The notes below the pieces were generated by a model, which made no database searches, was not told the DNA's origin, and was given only the letters and a program-made list of their open reading frames with translations. A program made the position numbers and the translations under genes. Shown in pieces: positions 1 to 11,227 of a stretch of DNA of 64,000 nucleotides (positions are counted from its first letter, which is position 1; each line of letters begins with the position of its first letter). The DNA is from Methanomicrobiales archaeon HGW-Methanomicrobiales-2 (lineage in GTDB: Archaea; Halobacteriota; Methanomicrobia; Methanomicrobiales; Methanoculleaceae), in assembly GCA_002839645.1 (NCBI GenBank), contig PGYL01000008.1, forward strand, positions 1-64,000, read 5' to 3'.

Positions 1-2
1 AG

Positions 3-2561
<2,559 letters not shown>

Positions 2562-2781
2562 ATGGGTCCTTCCTCCCCCGCGCCCCTGCCGGTCTCAAAC
2601 GCTGAGCGCCGGAAGCACCGGGCTCTTCTCTCCCGGCGGGCGATAGATATCGGCATGATTATACGCGGATTACGCTAAACTGAATCCTACTATCGGTATC
2701 CAGGGATCCCATGACTGTCAGAACCTTTCATGTAGCACAAACCACCACAGATCGCTCCAATCGTCGCCGGGGTGATGGAAG

Positions 2782-4065
2782 ATGATCGTCGGCCCGGAAC
2801 TGATCGCCGTCGTGGTCTTCATCATCACCTACGCGCTCATCATCGACGAGCGAATTCACCGCGCAGTGGTCGCGATGGTCGGTGCCTCGGTCGTCGTCTT
2901 CCTCCACATCGTCCCCTGGGAGATGATCCCGGAGTACATCGACCTCGGGACCATCTTCCTCCTGATCGGGATGATGATCATCGTCAACACCGCCCGCGGC
3001 AGCGGTCTCTTCGAGTATATCGCCATCAAGACGGCGAAACTTGCAAAAGGGAGCCCGATGCGGGTGTTGCTCCTCTTCTCGCTCGTGACCGGCATCACGA
3101 GCGCGTTCCTCGACAATGTCACGACGGTCCTCCTCATCACCCCGATGCTGCTCTACGTCGCGAGCGTCATGAAGACCAGCCCCATACCCTTCCTGATTGC
3201 GGAAATATTCGCCTCCAACATCGGCGGGGCGGCAACGCTCATCGGCGACCCCCCGAACATCATGATCGGTTCGGCCGCCGGCCTGACGTTCAACGAGTTC
3301 ATCATCAACATGGCACCGATGATGGCCGTCAACCTGGTTGTTGTCCTCGGGATGCTCGCCCTCATCTACAGAAAGGATCTCCACGTCTCGCCCGACGAGC
3401 GGGAGAATATCGAGAGGACGTTTGCGGAGTTAAAAGACCGGGAGGCGATCCGGGACTGGCCGCTCTTTAAGAAGTCGGTCATCGTCATCGCGCTCGTCAT
3501 CGGGATGTTCTTCGTCCACGACCAGCTCGGCCTCGAACCCGCTCTCGTCGCCCTGATCGGCGCGTCCATCCTTCTCTTCTGGAGCAGGCAGTCGCCGGAG
3601 GAGATCTTTGAGAAGATCGAGTGGCCCGCCCTCTTCTTCTTCGGCGGGCTCTTCGTCGTCGTCGGCGCTCTCGTCGAGACCGGGGTCATCGCGAGCGTCG
3701 CGGAGTTCGTGGTCGCGAACGTCCATTCGGAGGGCGAGGCCATCCTGATCATCGCCTGGTTTGCCGCCATCGCCTCGGCGATCGTGGACAACATCCCCCT
3801 CACCGCCACCCTGATCCCCCTGATCCACGGCATGAGCGGATCGATGGATGTCTACCCGCTCTGGTGGGCGCTCTCGCTCGGTGCGTGCCTCGGTGGGAAC
3901 GGCACGGTCATCGGTGCGTCGGCAAACGTGGTCGTGCTCGGGATCGCCGCACGAAACGGTTTCACGATCTCGTTCGTGGAGTTCCTGAAAGTCGGGATGC
4001 TCGTGCTCTTCGTCACGGTAGCGATTGGTTCGGCGTTCCTCTGGCTCAACTTCGTCGTGCTGTGA
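2782..4065 (+). CDS. ArsB/NhaD-family (SLC13-like) membrane permease
   Basis: A 427-residue integral membrane protein with about eleven hydrophobic segments. The start MIVGPELIAVVVFIITYALIIDE and two re-entrant-type repeats (AFLDNVTTVLL near residue 110 and SAIVDNIPLTATLIP near residue 330) are the classic duplicated signature of the ion-transporter superfamily holding ArsB arsenite permeases and NhaD antiporters. GDPPNIMIGSAAGL follows the first repeat, as in NhaD/ArsB. It is preceded by a 220 bp non-coding stretch. No arsenic-resistance genes are nearby, so the substrate (arsenite, Na+/H+ or an organic anion) cannot be assigned. Confidence 0.85.
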   Translation: MIVGPELIAVVVFIITYALIIDERIHRAVVAMVGASVVVFLHIVPWEMIPEYIDLGTIFLLIGMMIIVNTARGSGLFEYIAIKTAKLAKGSPMRVLLLFSLVTGITSAFLDNVTTVLLITPMLLYVASVMKTSPIPFLIAEIFASNIGGAATLIGDPPNIMIGSAAGLTFNEFIINMAPMMAVNLVVVLGMLALIYRKDLHVSPDERENIERTFAELKDREAIRDWPLFKKSVIVIALVIGMFFVHDQLGLEPALVALIGASILLFWSRQSPEEIFEKIEWPALFFFGGLFVVVGALVETGVIASVAEFVVANVHSEGEAILIIAWFAAIASAIVDNIPLTATLIPLIHGMSGSMDVYPLWWALSLGACLGGNGTVIGASANVVVLGIAARNGFTISFVEFLKVGMLVLFVTVAIGSAFLWLNFVVL

Positions 4066-4072
4066 GCCGGTT

Positions 4073-4348
4073 TTATCGGTTCGGCGGGGTCCCGGGTCGG
4101 ACCACCTCGACCTCCTGGAGCCGGCCGACCAACCACTTATACGCGGTCCCGGCCGCCTCCCGGGCCGAGGGGCTCGGGTCCTCGTTTCGCATCTTCTCAA
4201 GCGGCTCTCTCGCCTTCGGGTCGGCGATCGTCCCGAGGGAAAGCGCCGCCTGCGCCCGGACCTGCTCGTCTGTGTCGTCGAGAGCCCGGATCAGCCCGTC
4301 GATGTCCCGGCCGTCACGCAGGGTATCGATATCGTCCAGTGTCGCCAT
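4073..4348 (-). CDS. Small HEAT-repeat (PBS-lyase-like) protein
   Basis: A 91-residue protein built almost wholly of two to three HEAT helical repeats (DIDGLIRALDDTDEQVRAQA, then ADPKAREPLEKMRNEDPSPS). Such domains mediate protein-protein contact and carry no catalytic residues. AGGAG lies just upstream of the ATG. It ends 7 nt from the convergent permease gene. It is a paralogue of the next minus-strand gene, 110 bp away, sharing the frame TLRDGRDIDGLIRAL / TMRRARDIDGLIGAL. Confidence 0.7.
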   Translation of the reverse strand: MATLDDIDTLRDGRDIDGLIRALDDTDEQVRAQAALSLGTIADPKAREPLEKMRNEDPSPSAREAAGTAYKWLVGRLQEVEVVRPGTPPNR

Positions 4349-4459
4349 AACAATCTCCTGATCGTTTCGCGTAGGCGTCCTGGCGGTATATATGCCTTTG
4401 CGGGCGGACTGCAGGTGACCCCGGCCCGTCCGTATTCATGGGAGGAGAATCCCGGCTGC

Positions 4460-4732
4460 CTACGTATCAACGAGCCAGCCTTCCACTGCCTTCTTCTCCG
4501 CGAGCCTCCCTACCACCCGGGCGTGCGCGAGCGACGCGGCCCGCTTGACGCCCATGTTAGAGTCCGAGAACTTCAGACGCTCGAGCGCCTCAAGCGCCCG
4601 TTCGTCGCCGACGGTGCCGAGGGCTTCGGCCGCGGTCAGCCGCACAGCCTCAGCCGGGTCCAAAAGCGCTCCAATCAGCCCGTCGATATCCCGGGCCCTC
4701 CGCATCGTGTCGATATCTTTTACCTGCGTCAT
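4460..4732 (-). CDS. Small HEAT-repeat protein, paralogue of the neighbouring gene
   Basis: A 90-residue protein beginning MTQVKDIDTMRRARDIDGLI. The ORF track extends it upstream to 4903, but that extension has no repeat character, while GGAG sits at normal distance from the ATG at 4732, so I chose the inner start. HEAT units include EAVRLTAAEALGTVGDERALEALERL. Its N-terminus matches the gene at 4073-4348, which marks a local duplication. The role is probably adaptor or scaffold; no partner is evident. Confidence 0.7.
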   Translation of the reverse strand: MTQVKDIDTMRRARDIDGLIGALLDPAEAVRLTAAEALGTVGDERALEALERLKFSDSNMGVKRAASLAHARVVGRLAEKKAVEGWLVDT

Positions 4733-4839
4733 AGATCTCCCCGGTCGGCCGGTGCAACGCATCTGGCCCTGCTCTGTTAAGAAGATTGTGGGAAGCGACG
4801 GACGGAACGTCCGGAGCTTCAAGCATCGATAAAAAGAGG

Positions 4840-6074
4840 TTAATATGCCGCCAGGTAGCGGTCGAGTTCCCAGGGGTGGACCGCCGTCCGGAAAGCATCC
4901 CACTCGGCCTGTGCGACGCTCGTGAGGGCATCGACGACATGGGGGCCGAACGCCCTGCAGATGAGGTCGTCGGCAAGGAGGGCCTGGTGGGCCTCATAGA
5001 GGCTCGCGGGCAGGGTCGCGATCCCGTCGCGCTCCCGCTCAGCGGTCGTCATGTGGAAGATGTTCCCATTGGCACCGCCCGGAGGCTCGATCTCCTCCCG
5101 GACGCCCTCCATCCCGGCGGCGAGCATCGCGGTGAAGGCGAGGTAGGGGTTGCAGGTCGGGTCGGGGCTGCGGAACTCGACCCGGGTGCTGTTGCCGCGG
5201 GGCGCCGGAACCCGGACGAGGGCCGAACGGTTGCTCGCGCTCCAGCTGACGTAGCAAGGCGCCTCGTAGCCGGGGACGAGCCGTTTGTAGGAGTTGATCG
5301 TCGGGTTTGCGACCCGGGTGATGGCCGGCGCGTGGCGGAGCAGCCCGCCGATGAAGTCCCGTTGATGCCGTAGATCGGCTTTGCCATGAACGACGCATGC
5401 AGGCCGCGCATCAGCGCCATCGTCTTGACCGCGAACTTGAAGGTGATGACGTTGTCCGCGGTGTGGAGGGCGTCGCTGTACTTGAAGTCGATCTCGTGCT
5501 GGCTCTCGGCGACCTCGTGGTGGGATGCCTCGATCTCGAACCCCATCTCGGTGAGCGCGAGAATCGCCTCGCGCCGGAGATCCTCCGCGAGATCGGTCGG
5601 CGCGAGGTCGAAGTAGCCGCCGGCGTCCTGGAACTGCGTGGTCGGTCGACCCTCAATCATCTTGAAGAGGAAGAACTCCAGTTCCGGCCCGGTGTTGAAG
5701 ACGTAGCCGTCCTTCGCGGCGTCATCCATCGCCCGGCGGAGCACGTGGCGCGGGTCGCCTTCAAACGGTTTGCCGTCCGGTTTGTAGACATCGCAGATGA
5801 ACCGGGCGACACTCTTCTCCCGGGGCCGCCAGGGCAGGAGGGTGTAGGTCGAGAGGTCGGGTTTGAGCACCATATCGGACTCTTCGATCCGGACGAAGCC
5901 CTCGACGGACGACCCGTCGAACCCGATGCCGTCGGTCAACGCTTTCCCGACCTGATTCGCCGGGATGGAGACGTTTTTGGGCATGCCCAGGAGATCGGTG
6001 AACTGCAGCCGGAGGAACCGGACGTTGTCCTGTTCGATGCGCTCGAGCATTGCCGAGATGTTGTCGGGACTCAT
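4840..6074 (-). pseudogene. glnA: Glutamine synthetase type I, interrupted by an internal deletion/frameshift
   Basis: Glutamine synthetase makes glutamine from glutamate, ammonia and ATP. The ATG at 6074 starts [20 protein letters not shown]. The first frame runs through the beta-grasp motif [10 protein letters not shown] and GPELEFFLF to AKPIYGING. The next expected block, the SGMHxxxSLF region with a substrate-binding histidine, is absent, and the sequence jumps in another frame to [42 protein letters not shown] and the C-terminus at 4840. The length of 1235 nt is not a multiple of three; adding about 100 nt gives a normal protein of roughly 445 residues. All flanking motifs are well preserved, so this is either a very recent lesion or an assembly/sequencing error. 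An NrpR-like operator lies upstream. Confidence 0.85.
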
Positions 6075-6076
6075 GT

Positions 6077-6094
6077 GGAAGGAAACTTCCTTCC
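6077..6094. promoter_or_regulatory. NrpR-like nitrogen operator upstream of glnA
   Basis: GGAAGGAAACTTCCTTCC is an inverted repeat with 8 bp arms and a 2 nt centre. It contains two overlapping copies of GGAA-N6-TTCC, the operator known for the methanogen nitrogen repressor NrpR at nif and glnA promoters. It lies between the minus-strand TATA box and the glnA start codon, where bound repressor would block transcription. The assignment rests on the match to the consensus and on the glnA context. Confidence 0.75.
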
Positions 6095-6099
6095 AATAG

Positions 6100-6110
6100 T
6101 ATTTATACTT
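6100..6110 (-). promoter_or_regulatory. TATA box of glnA
   Basis: On the minus strand AAGTATAAATA lies about 27-35 nt upstream of the glnA ATG, with the palindromic operator in between. The same short A/T stretch is nearly symmetrical and could also serve the divergent glutamate synthase genes. Confidence 0.5.
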
Positions 6111-6182
6111 GACTGATCTATATCTATCAGAGCGTTCCCCGACCACCCGGAGGTGGAGGGGGGCGGGTCGACCGTGATGGCA

Positions 6183-7235
6183 ATGTGCGGCATAATTGGC
6201 GTAATGGATAAATCTCGCCGGACGATGGATGGTTCCGGCATCCGACAGGCCCTCTCCATGATGAACGAGCGCGGTAGTGGCGAGGGGGCGGGGTACGCAG
6301 CCTACGGCATCTACCCCGACTACCGGGACTGCTACGCCCTCCATGTCTTCTTCGACAACATCCGTGAGAACAAACCGGCTCTCGACGCGGCGCTCGCGCA
6401 ATGGGGGACGGTCGAGCACGACGAGGCGATCCCGACCTACGACCAGCCGAACCTCCGGGCAGCCCACACCCCCTGGCGCTACTTCTTCAAGCCCGACGCC
6501 ACTCTTGCTCCCGGAAGCACGACGTCGGAGGACGACATCGTCAGCGCCCTGGTGATGCGGGTCAACGCCGCCCGCCGCGGCGCACTCATCTTCTCCTCCG
6601 GCAAAGACCTCGGGGTGTTCAAGGCCGGCGGCTGGCCCGAGGACGTGGCGGACTACTACCGGATAGAGGACTACGAGGGCTACACCTGGCTCGCGCACAA
6701 CCGCTACCCGACGAACACCCCCGGCTGGTGGGGTGGTGCGCACCCGTTCAACCTCCTCGACTGGAGCGTCGTGCATAACGGCGAGATCACCTCGTATGGG
6801 ACCAACCGGCGCTACATCGAGAGTTTTGGCTACACCTGCACGATGTTCACCGACACCGAGGTCGTCGCCTACTTAGTCGACCTCCTGGTGCGGCGGCACG
6901 GGCTTGACGTCGACCTCGCTGTCCGTGCGCTCGCCCCGCCCTTCTGGAAGGAGATCGACCGGATGCCCGACGCGGAGCGTGAATGGAACTCTGCCATCAG
7001 GCTTGCCTATGCCCCTGCGATGATGAACGGGCCGTTTGCCATCGTGGCTGCGAACGCCGAGATGATGGTCGGGTTCACCGACCGGAGCAAACTCCGGCCG
7101 ATGGTCGTCGGCGAGTGCGGCGACCGCCTCTACATCTCAAGCGAGGAGGCGGCGATCCGGGCGATGGAGCCCAACGTCGAATCGATCATGATGCCGGCCG
7201 CGGGAGAGCCGGTGATCGGGAGGGTTGCCCCATGA
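6183..7235 (+). CDS. Glutamate synthase glutamine-amidotransferase subunit (class II, archaeal split type)
   Basis: An Ntn-type glutaminase domain that releases ammonia from glutamine for the FMN-containing synthase subunit encoded just downstream. The ATG at 6183 is chosen because it places Cys at position 2 ([10 protein letters not shown]), the catalytic N-terminal nucleophile; the ORF track start at 6153 would bury it. [12 protein letters not shown] and [22 protein letters not shown] carry the conserved Arg and Asn-Gly of class II amidotransferases, and [19 protein letters not shown] follows. At 350 residues it matches free-standing archaeal GltB N-domains. The stop overlaps the next start (7232). 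It is divergent from glnA across a shared 108 bp regulatory region. Confidence 0.85.
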   Translation: MCGIIGVMDKSRRTMDGSGIRQALSMMNERGSGEGAGYAAYGIYPDYRDCYALHVFFDNIRENKPALDAALAQWGTVEHDEAIPTYDQPNLRAAHTPWRYFFKPDATLAPGSTTSEDDIVSALVMRVNAARRGALIFSSGKDLGVFKAGGWPEDVADYYRIEDYEGYTWLAHNRYPTNTPGWWGGAHPFNLLDWSVVHNGEITSYGTNRRYIESFGYTCTMFTDTEVVAYLVDLLVRRHGLDVDLAVRALAPPFWKEIDRMPDAEREWNSAIRLAYAPAMMNGPFAIVAANAEMMVGFTDRSKLRPMVVGECGDRLYISSEEAAIRAMEPNVESIMMPAAGEPVIGRVAP

Positions 7236-8819
7236 TCGGGAGTCTTCCTCCCCGGTACCGGATCAGCGTCGATCCTGTCCGGTGCATGGAGTGCGGGCGG
7301 TGTATCGGGAACTGCTCCTACGGCGTCTTCTGGCAGGACAACGGCCGGATCCTCGTCAACTCCCGGAACTGCACCGCCTGCCACCGCTGCATCGCCTGCT
7401 GCCCCCGGGACGCCATCATGCTTGAAGAACACCCCTGCGACTACCGGAGCCATCCCCTCTGGACCCGGGAAGCCCGGGAGGCGATCTACAACCAGGCCCG
7501 GACGGGGAAGATCATCCTGGCCGGGATGGGCAACGCCCTCGATTACCCGGTCATCTTCGACCGCCTGGTCCTGGACGCCTGCCAGGTCACGAATCCCAGC
7601 CTCGACCCGCTCCGCGAGCCGATCGAACTCGTGACCCACCTCGGGAAGAAGCCGGCGAAGCTGTACCTCCGGCGGCGGGAGAGCGGCGACGTGGGGCCCG
7701 ACCGACCCCGTGCCCCCCCGGGGGAAGAGCCCGGCGAGCCTGTCCCCCGGGGGGGGGGAGGGCGGCGCCGTCGACCCCGGGCCCCGCCTCACCCCGAATC
7801 TCCGCCTCGAAACCCCGATCATGATCGGACATATGAGTTATGGGGCGGTCAGCCTCAACGCCCAGACGGCCATGGCGCGGGCGGCGAAAGAAGTCGGGAC
7901 GTTCATGGGTAGCGGGGAAGGCGGCCTGCACTCCACGCTCTACCCCTACCAGGACAACATGATCGTCCAGGTCGCGTCCGGGCGGTTCGGCGTGAACATC
8001 GATTACCTGGAGCGCGGGGCCGCCATCGAGATCAAGATCGGCCAGGGTGCAAAACCCGGGATCGGCGGGCACCTCACCGGGGAGAAGGTCTGCAAGGAAG
8101 TCTCCTGTACACGGATGATCCCGGAAGGAAGCGATGCGATCAGCCCTGCGCCGCACCACGACATCTACAGCATCGAAGACCTTGCCCAGCTCGTCCGGGG
8201 CCTCAAGGAGGCGACGGAGTGGAAGAAGCCGGTCTTCGTCAAGATCGCCGCCGTCCATAACGCTGCCGCCATCGCCGCCGGGGTCGCCCGAACGCCCGCC
8301 GATGCGGTCGTCATCGACGGGTTCCGGGGTGGGACCGGCGCAGCGCCGAAGGTCTTCCGCGACCACGTCGGCATCCCGATCGAGGCGGCTGTGGCGAGCG
8401 TGGACAAAAAACTTCGCGATCAGGGGATCAGAAACGAGATCTCCATCATTGCAAGCGGGGGTATCCGGGGGAGCCCCGATGTTGCGAAGGCGATCGCCCT
8501 CGGGGCGGATGCGGTCTACATCGGGACCGCAGCGCTCGTGGCGATGGGCTGCCGGGTCTGCGGGAACTGTTACCGGGGCCTCTGCCCCTGGGGGATCGCT
8601 ACCCAGCGCCAGGACCTCGTGGACCGCTTAGACCCCGATGCCGCATCGAAGCAGGTGGCCAACCTGCTCCACGCGTGGACGCTCGAACTCTCCGAACTGC
8701 TCGGCGCGGCCGGGATCAACAGCATCGAGAGCCTGCGGGGCAACCGCGACCGGCTCCGGGGCTATATGCTCGACGAGAACCTGATGCAGGTGCTCGATGT
8801 CGAGTCGGTGGGGGCGTAA
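7232..8819 (+). pseudogene. Glutamate synthase FMN/Fe-S subunit (archaeal GltB2 type), frameshifted
   Basis: This should encode the alpha-subunit-like synthase that makes glutamate from 2-oxoglutarate and ammonia. The first frame (7232 to about 7700) starts [18 protein letters not shown] and carries an 8-Cys ferredoxin domain (CMECGRCIGNC, CTACHRCIACCP). The second frame (about 7780 to 8819) carries the FMN-binding GOGAT core: TPIMIGHMSYGAVS, IDGFRGGTGAAP, IIASGGIRG and the Fe-S motif CRVCGNCYRGLCPWG. The two frames meet in a very GC-rich stretch with C7, C5 and a run of ten G at 7749-7758; one G fewer restores a single frame. Both halves look under selection, so a homopolymer sequencing error or a very recent indel is likely. 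A GTG at 7710 could start the second frame alone, but that protein would lack its electron-input domain. Confidence 0.8.
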
Positions 8820-8824
8820 CGCCC

Positions 8825-9985
8825 TCACGACGTCGCGACTTCGACGCACTCCTTCCTCGTCCCGATACGGGAGAGCGCCCCGCACATCGCCGGAACGTAG
8901 GCAAGCGCCTTGCCCGAGTCCACCATGATCGATGCAAACTCGTCCATCCGGGGCGAGACGACCATGCAGGTGTCCGGTATCACCCGGGCGCCGCTCTTCT
9001 CGATGGCGGCCACAAGGTCGGCGTTCTCCCGCGCGACCCCCCGGGAGACGAAGATGTAGAAAGGTTTCGTCGTCTTCTTTCCCTTGAGGAGATTCGCGAG
9101 GTCGCGGAGTTCGTCGGGGGAGCAGTGCGGGCACCCGACCGCGACCGCCTCGACGGGGGTCTCAACAAAGAGGGCTTCGACCTCGTCCCGGGTTACTGTC
9201 ACCCGGTCGAGGTCGGCGGTATCGAACGAAAAGACCCTCGCTTCCGGGGTTATCTTATCGACGTGGAAGAGAGCGACCGCGCCGGTCGCGGCCATCGCAG
9301 CGCCGAGCGCCTTCAACTGGTCGCGGCCCGGCCGGATACCCTGAAATATCGGTATCCGGTTCCCCACCTTCTTTCCGGCGACGTGCCCGATGGCGCCCCA
9401 GTGGTCGGACCGCGGGCCCGTCCCGCTCTCGACCTCGACGACGACCTGCGGCTGCCGGTTCGCGACGATATGGAGGCCGTAGTACGGGGTCTTCCCGATG
9501 ATCGCCGCCGCAAGGGCGCTCGGTCCGCCTTCGCGGTTGGTCCGGGCGCCGAGAACCGAGTTTGCGTAGGCTACCGCCGAGGACTCCGACCAGGCCAGGT
9601 GTTCCCCGAACTCTGTGATGCGGAGGTAGTAGGGCGTGCAGGTGCACTCGAGCCGGATCCCGAGCCTCCGGTAGGTCTCGACGACCTCCGTCTGGTGGCG
9701 GGCGAACTCTTCGGCGATCCCGAACTCCCGCCACCCCTCCTGCGGCATACCGATGGGGTTCAAGACGGTCGGGACCGCCACCCGGGCGTTGAGGCTCTGC
9801 AGCCAGGCAAGCCCCCATCTCCCGATGGTCTTATACGATGCACCGCTCACCTGGGCGCTCGCAATCGGGACGAGCCTCTCGGCGTCGTAGACTCCCCCGA
9901 GCGCGACCAGGATCTCCATCATCTTCTGGCGTGTCTCGCCGAACTCGCCGGCGAGCACCTTCTCGTCATCGTTATCAAGGTACAA
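8825..9985 (-). CDS. Aconitase X large subunit; phosphomevalonate dehydratase large subunit
   Basis: A 386-residue AcnX catalytic (large) subunit. In archaea the AcnX pair dehydrates mevalonate 5-phosphate to trans-anhydromevalonate 5-phosphate, using a [4Fe-4S] cluster. The start is TTG, directly after the stop of the upstream decarboxylase gene; MYLDNDDEKVLAGEFGE is the usual AcnX beginning. Characteristic parts are TPYYLRITEFGEHLAWSESSAVAYANSVLGARTNREGG (quoted in part), VAVGCPHCSPDEL and PDTCMVV, whose cysteines are the likely cluster ligands. The small subunit (DUF126) is not in the window. The operon with UbiD and UbiX homologues supports the mevalonate role over the proline-related AcnX role in bacteria. 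Confidence 0.8.
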   Translation of the reverse strand: MYLDNDDEKVLAGEFGETRQKMMEILVALGGVYDAERLVPIASAQVSGASYKTIGRWGLAWLQSLNARVAVPTVLNPIGMPQEGWREFGIAEEFARHQTEVVETYRRLGIRLECTCTPYYLRITEFGEHLAWSESSAVAYANSVLGARTNREGGPSALAAAIIGKTPYYGLHIVANRQPQVVVEVESGTGPRSDHWGAIGHVAGKKVGNRIPIFQGIRPGRDQLKALGAAMAATGAVALFHVDKITPEARVFSFDTADLDRVTVTRDEVEALFVETPVEAVAVGCPHCSPDELRDLANLLKGKKTTKPFYIFVSRGVARENADLVAAIEKSGARVIPDTCMVVSPRMDEFASIMVDSGKALAYVPAMCGALSRIGTRKECVEVATS

Positions 9986-11227
9986 CTACAGCCACTCCGC
10001 TCTCCTGAATTCGTCCTCTCTCCCCATAACCATCGTGGCATCGACCCCGACCTTCACGTTCGTCCCGTCGGCAAGGCGCGTCGGGTCAAGCGACGAGCCC
10101 CGCACCCCGGTGATGACCATGATGTCGGTATCGCCCCGCACCCGTGTCGCGATCGCGTACTCGACGTCGTGGGGGTCGTGGATATCGATATCCTCGTCCA
10201 CCACCACGACGTGCTTTAACGAGGTGTGGGCGGCAAACGCCGCCATGATGGCGTTTTTGGCGTCACCTTGCGTGTTCTTCCGGATCTGGACCACCGCGTG
10301 GAGGTAGCCGGCGCCGCCTTTCGTGAGGAGGACGTCTTTGACCGTCGTCACCTCGCCGACAGCGCGGTAGATCTTCGGCTCGTAGGGGGCTCCCATCAGG
10401 AGTTTGTGCTCGTCGCCGGCGGGGAGGATGCCGTGATAGATGGGGTCCTCCTTGCAGTACATCCGGGTGAACTCGATCACGTGCTGCTGCCGGACAGGGT
10501 CGTAGGTGCCGGTGATATCGACGAACGGCCCTTCCGCCGCTTTTTCGGCCCCGATGTAGCCCTCGAGCACGATCTCGGCGTCGGGGACCCGGACGCCGTT
10601 TGCACACTCCCGGACCCTTAGTTCCCCGCCCATCAGCTCCGCCGCGTAGGTGAGTTCCTTTCCTTCCGGGACACGGGTGCAGGCGGCAAACGTCACGAGC
10701 GGGTGGGTGCCGACGGTGACGGCGATCGGGAGTCTCTCCCCCCGGGCGAGCGCCGCCTTAAGGAGGGTGTGGGTGTGTCTCCCCTCCACCAGGCGGGCGA
10801 CGACCCGATGGTCATCGAGGACCATCATCCGGTGAATGGAGGCGTTCTCCACACCGTCATAGCGCGAGAAGACTATCCCGGACGTGAAGTAGCGCCCGGC
10901 GTCCCCCGGGAAGTGCTTCATGACCGGGAGGCGGGAGAGATCGGCAGGGACGCCGCCCTGCAACCGTCCCGCGTCCACCACGCGGCCGCTGTAGGTGGCG
11001 GCCGCAAGGTGTCTGACCAGATCGCGCTCCTCCACGCCGAGCGCCGCTGCAAGCGATCGCCTGTCGCCGAGGAGGTTCATCACTCCCCGGTGGCCGTCGA
11101 GGTCGTGGAAGAAGAGGATCTTATCGGTCCGGCTCCCCATACGGGGGGCCTCGTAGACGGTCGAGCAGGTCCTCTCGATATCCTCAACCCTGCCCTGGTT
11201 TCGCATCATCGCTATGAAATCACGCAT
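9986..11227 (-). CDS. UbiD-family decarboxylase; probable anhydromevalonate phosphate decarboxylase
   Basis: UbiD enzymes are prenyl-FMN-dependent decarboxylases. The archaeal member paired with AcnX converts anhydromevalonate phosphate to isopentenyl phosphate. I place the start at 11227 (MRDFIAMMRNQG), because ATGCGTGA overlaps the ubiX stop by 8 nt and the ORF-track extension to 11251 lies inside ubiX. Conserved parts include NASIHRMM (metal/prFMN site), EGPFVDITGTY (residue about 230, the usual E-P-F block), MGAPYEP and VVVDEDIDIHDPHDVEYAIATR. The gene continues into acnX with no gap, so the three minus-strand genes form an operon. Confidence 0.82.
   Translation of the reverse strand: MRDFIAMMRNQGRVEDIERTCSTVYEAPRMGSRTDKILFFHDLDGHRGVMNLLGDRRSLAAALGVEERDLVRHLAAATYSGRVVDAGRLQGGVPADLSRLPVMKHFPGDAGRYFTSGIVFSRYDGVENASIHRMMVLDDHRVVARLVEGRHTHTLLKAALARGERLPIAVTVGTHPLVTFAACTRVPEGKELTYAAELMGGELRVRECANGVRVPDAEIVLEGYIGAEKAAEGPFVDITGTYDPVRQQHVIEFTRMYCKEDPIYHGILPAGDEHKLLMGAPYEPKIYRAVGEVTTVKDVLLTKGGAGYLHAVVQIRKNTQGDAKNAIMAAFAAHTSLKHVVVVDEDIDIHDPHDVEYAIATRVRGDTDIMVITGVRGSSLDPTRLADGTNVKVGVDATMVMGREDEFRRAEWL

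Noticed and set aside
6075-6776. N-terminal extension of the glutamine synthetase ORF (5049..6776)
   Set aside because: It lies antisense to the amidotransferase gene and has no family motif; the GS begins at MSPDN with its operator and TATA box directly upstream.
7710-8819. Treating the second part of glutamate synthase as a separate gene starting at GTG 7710
   Set aside because: The first 30 residues would be Pro/Gly-rich frame noise, and the usual archaeal protein fuses the ferredoxin and FMN domains.
8675-10219. 514-residue plus-strand ORF
   Set aside because: It is a shadow of the AcnX gene in GC-rich DNA, with low-complexity Arg/Pro/Asp content and no recognisable domain.
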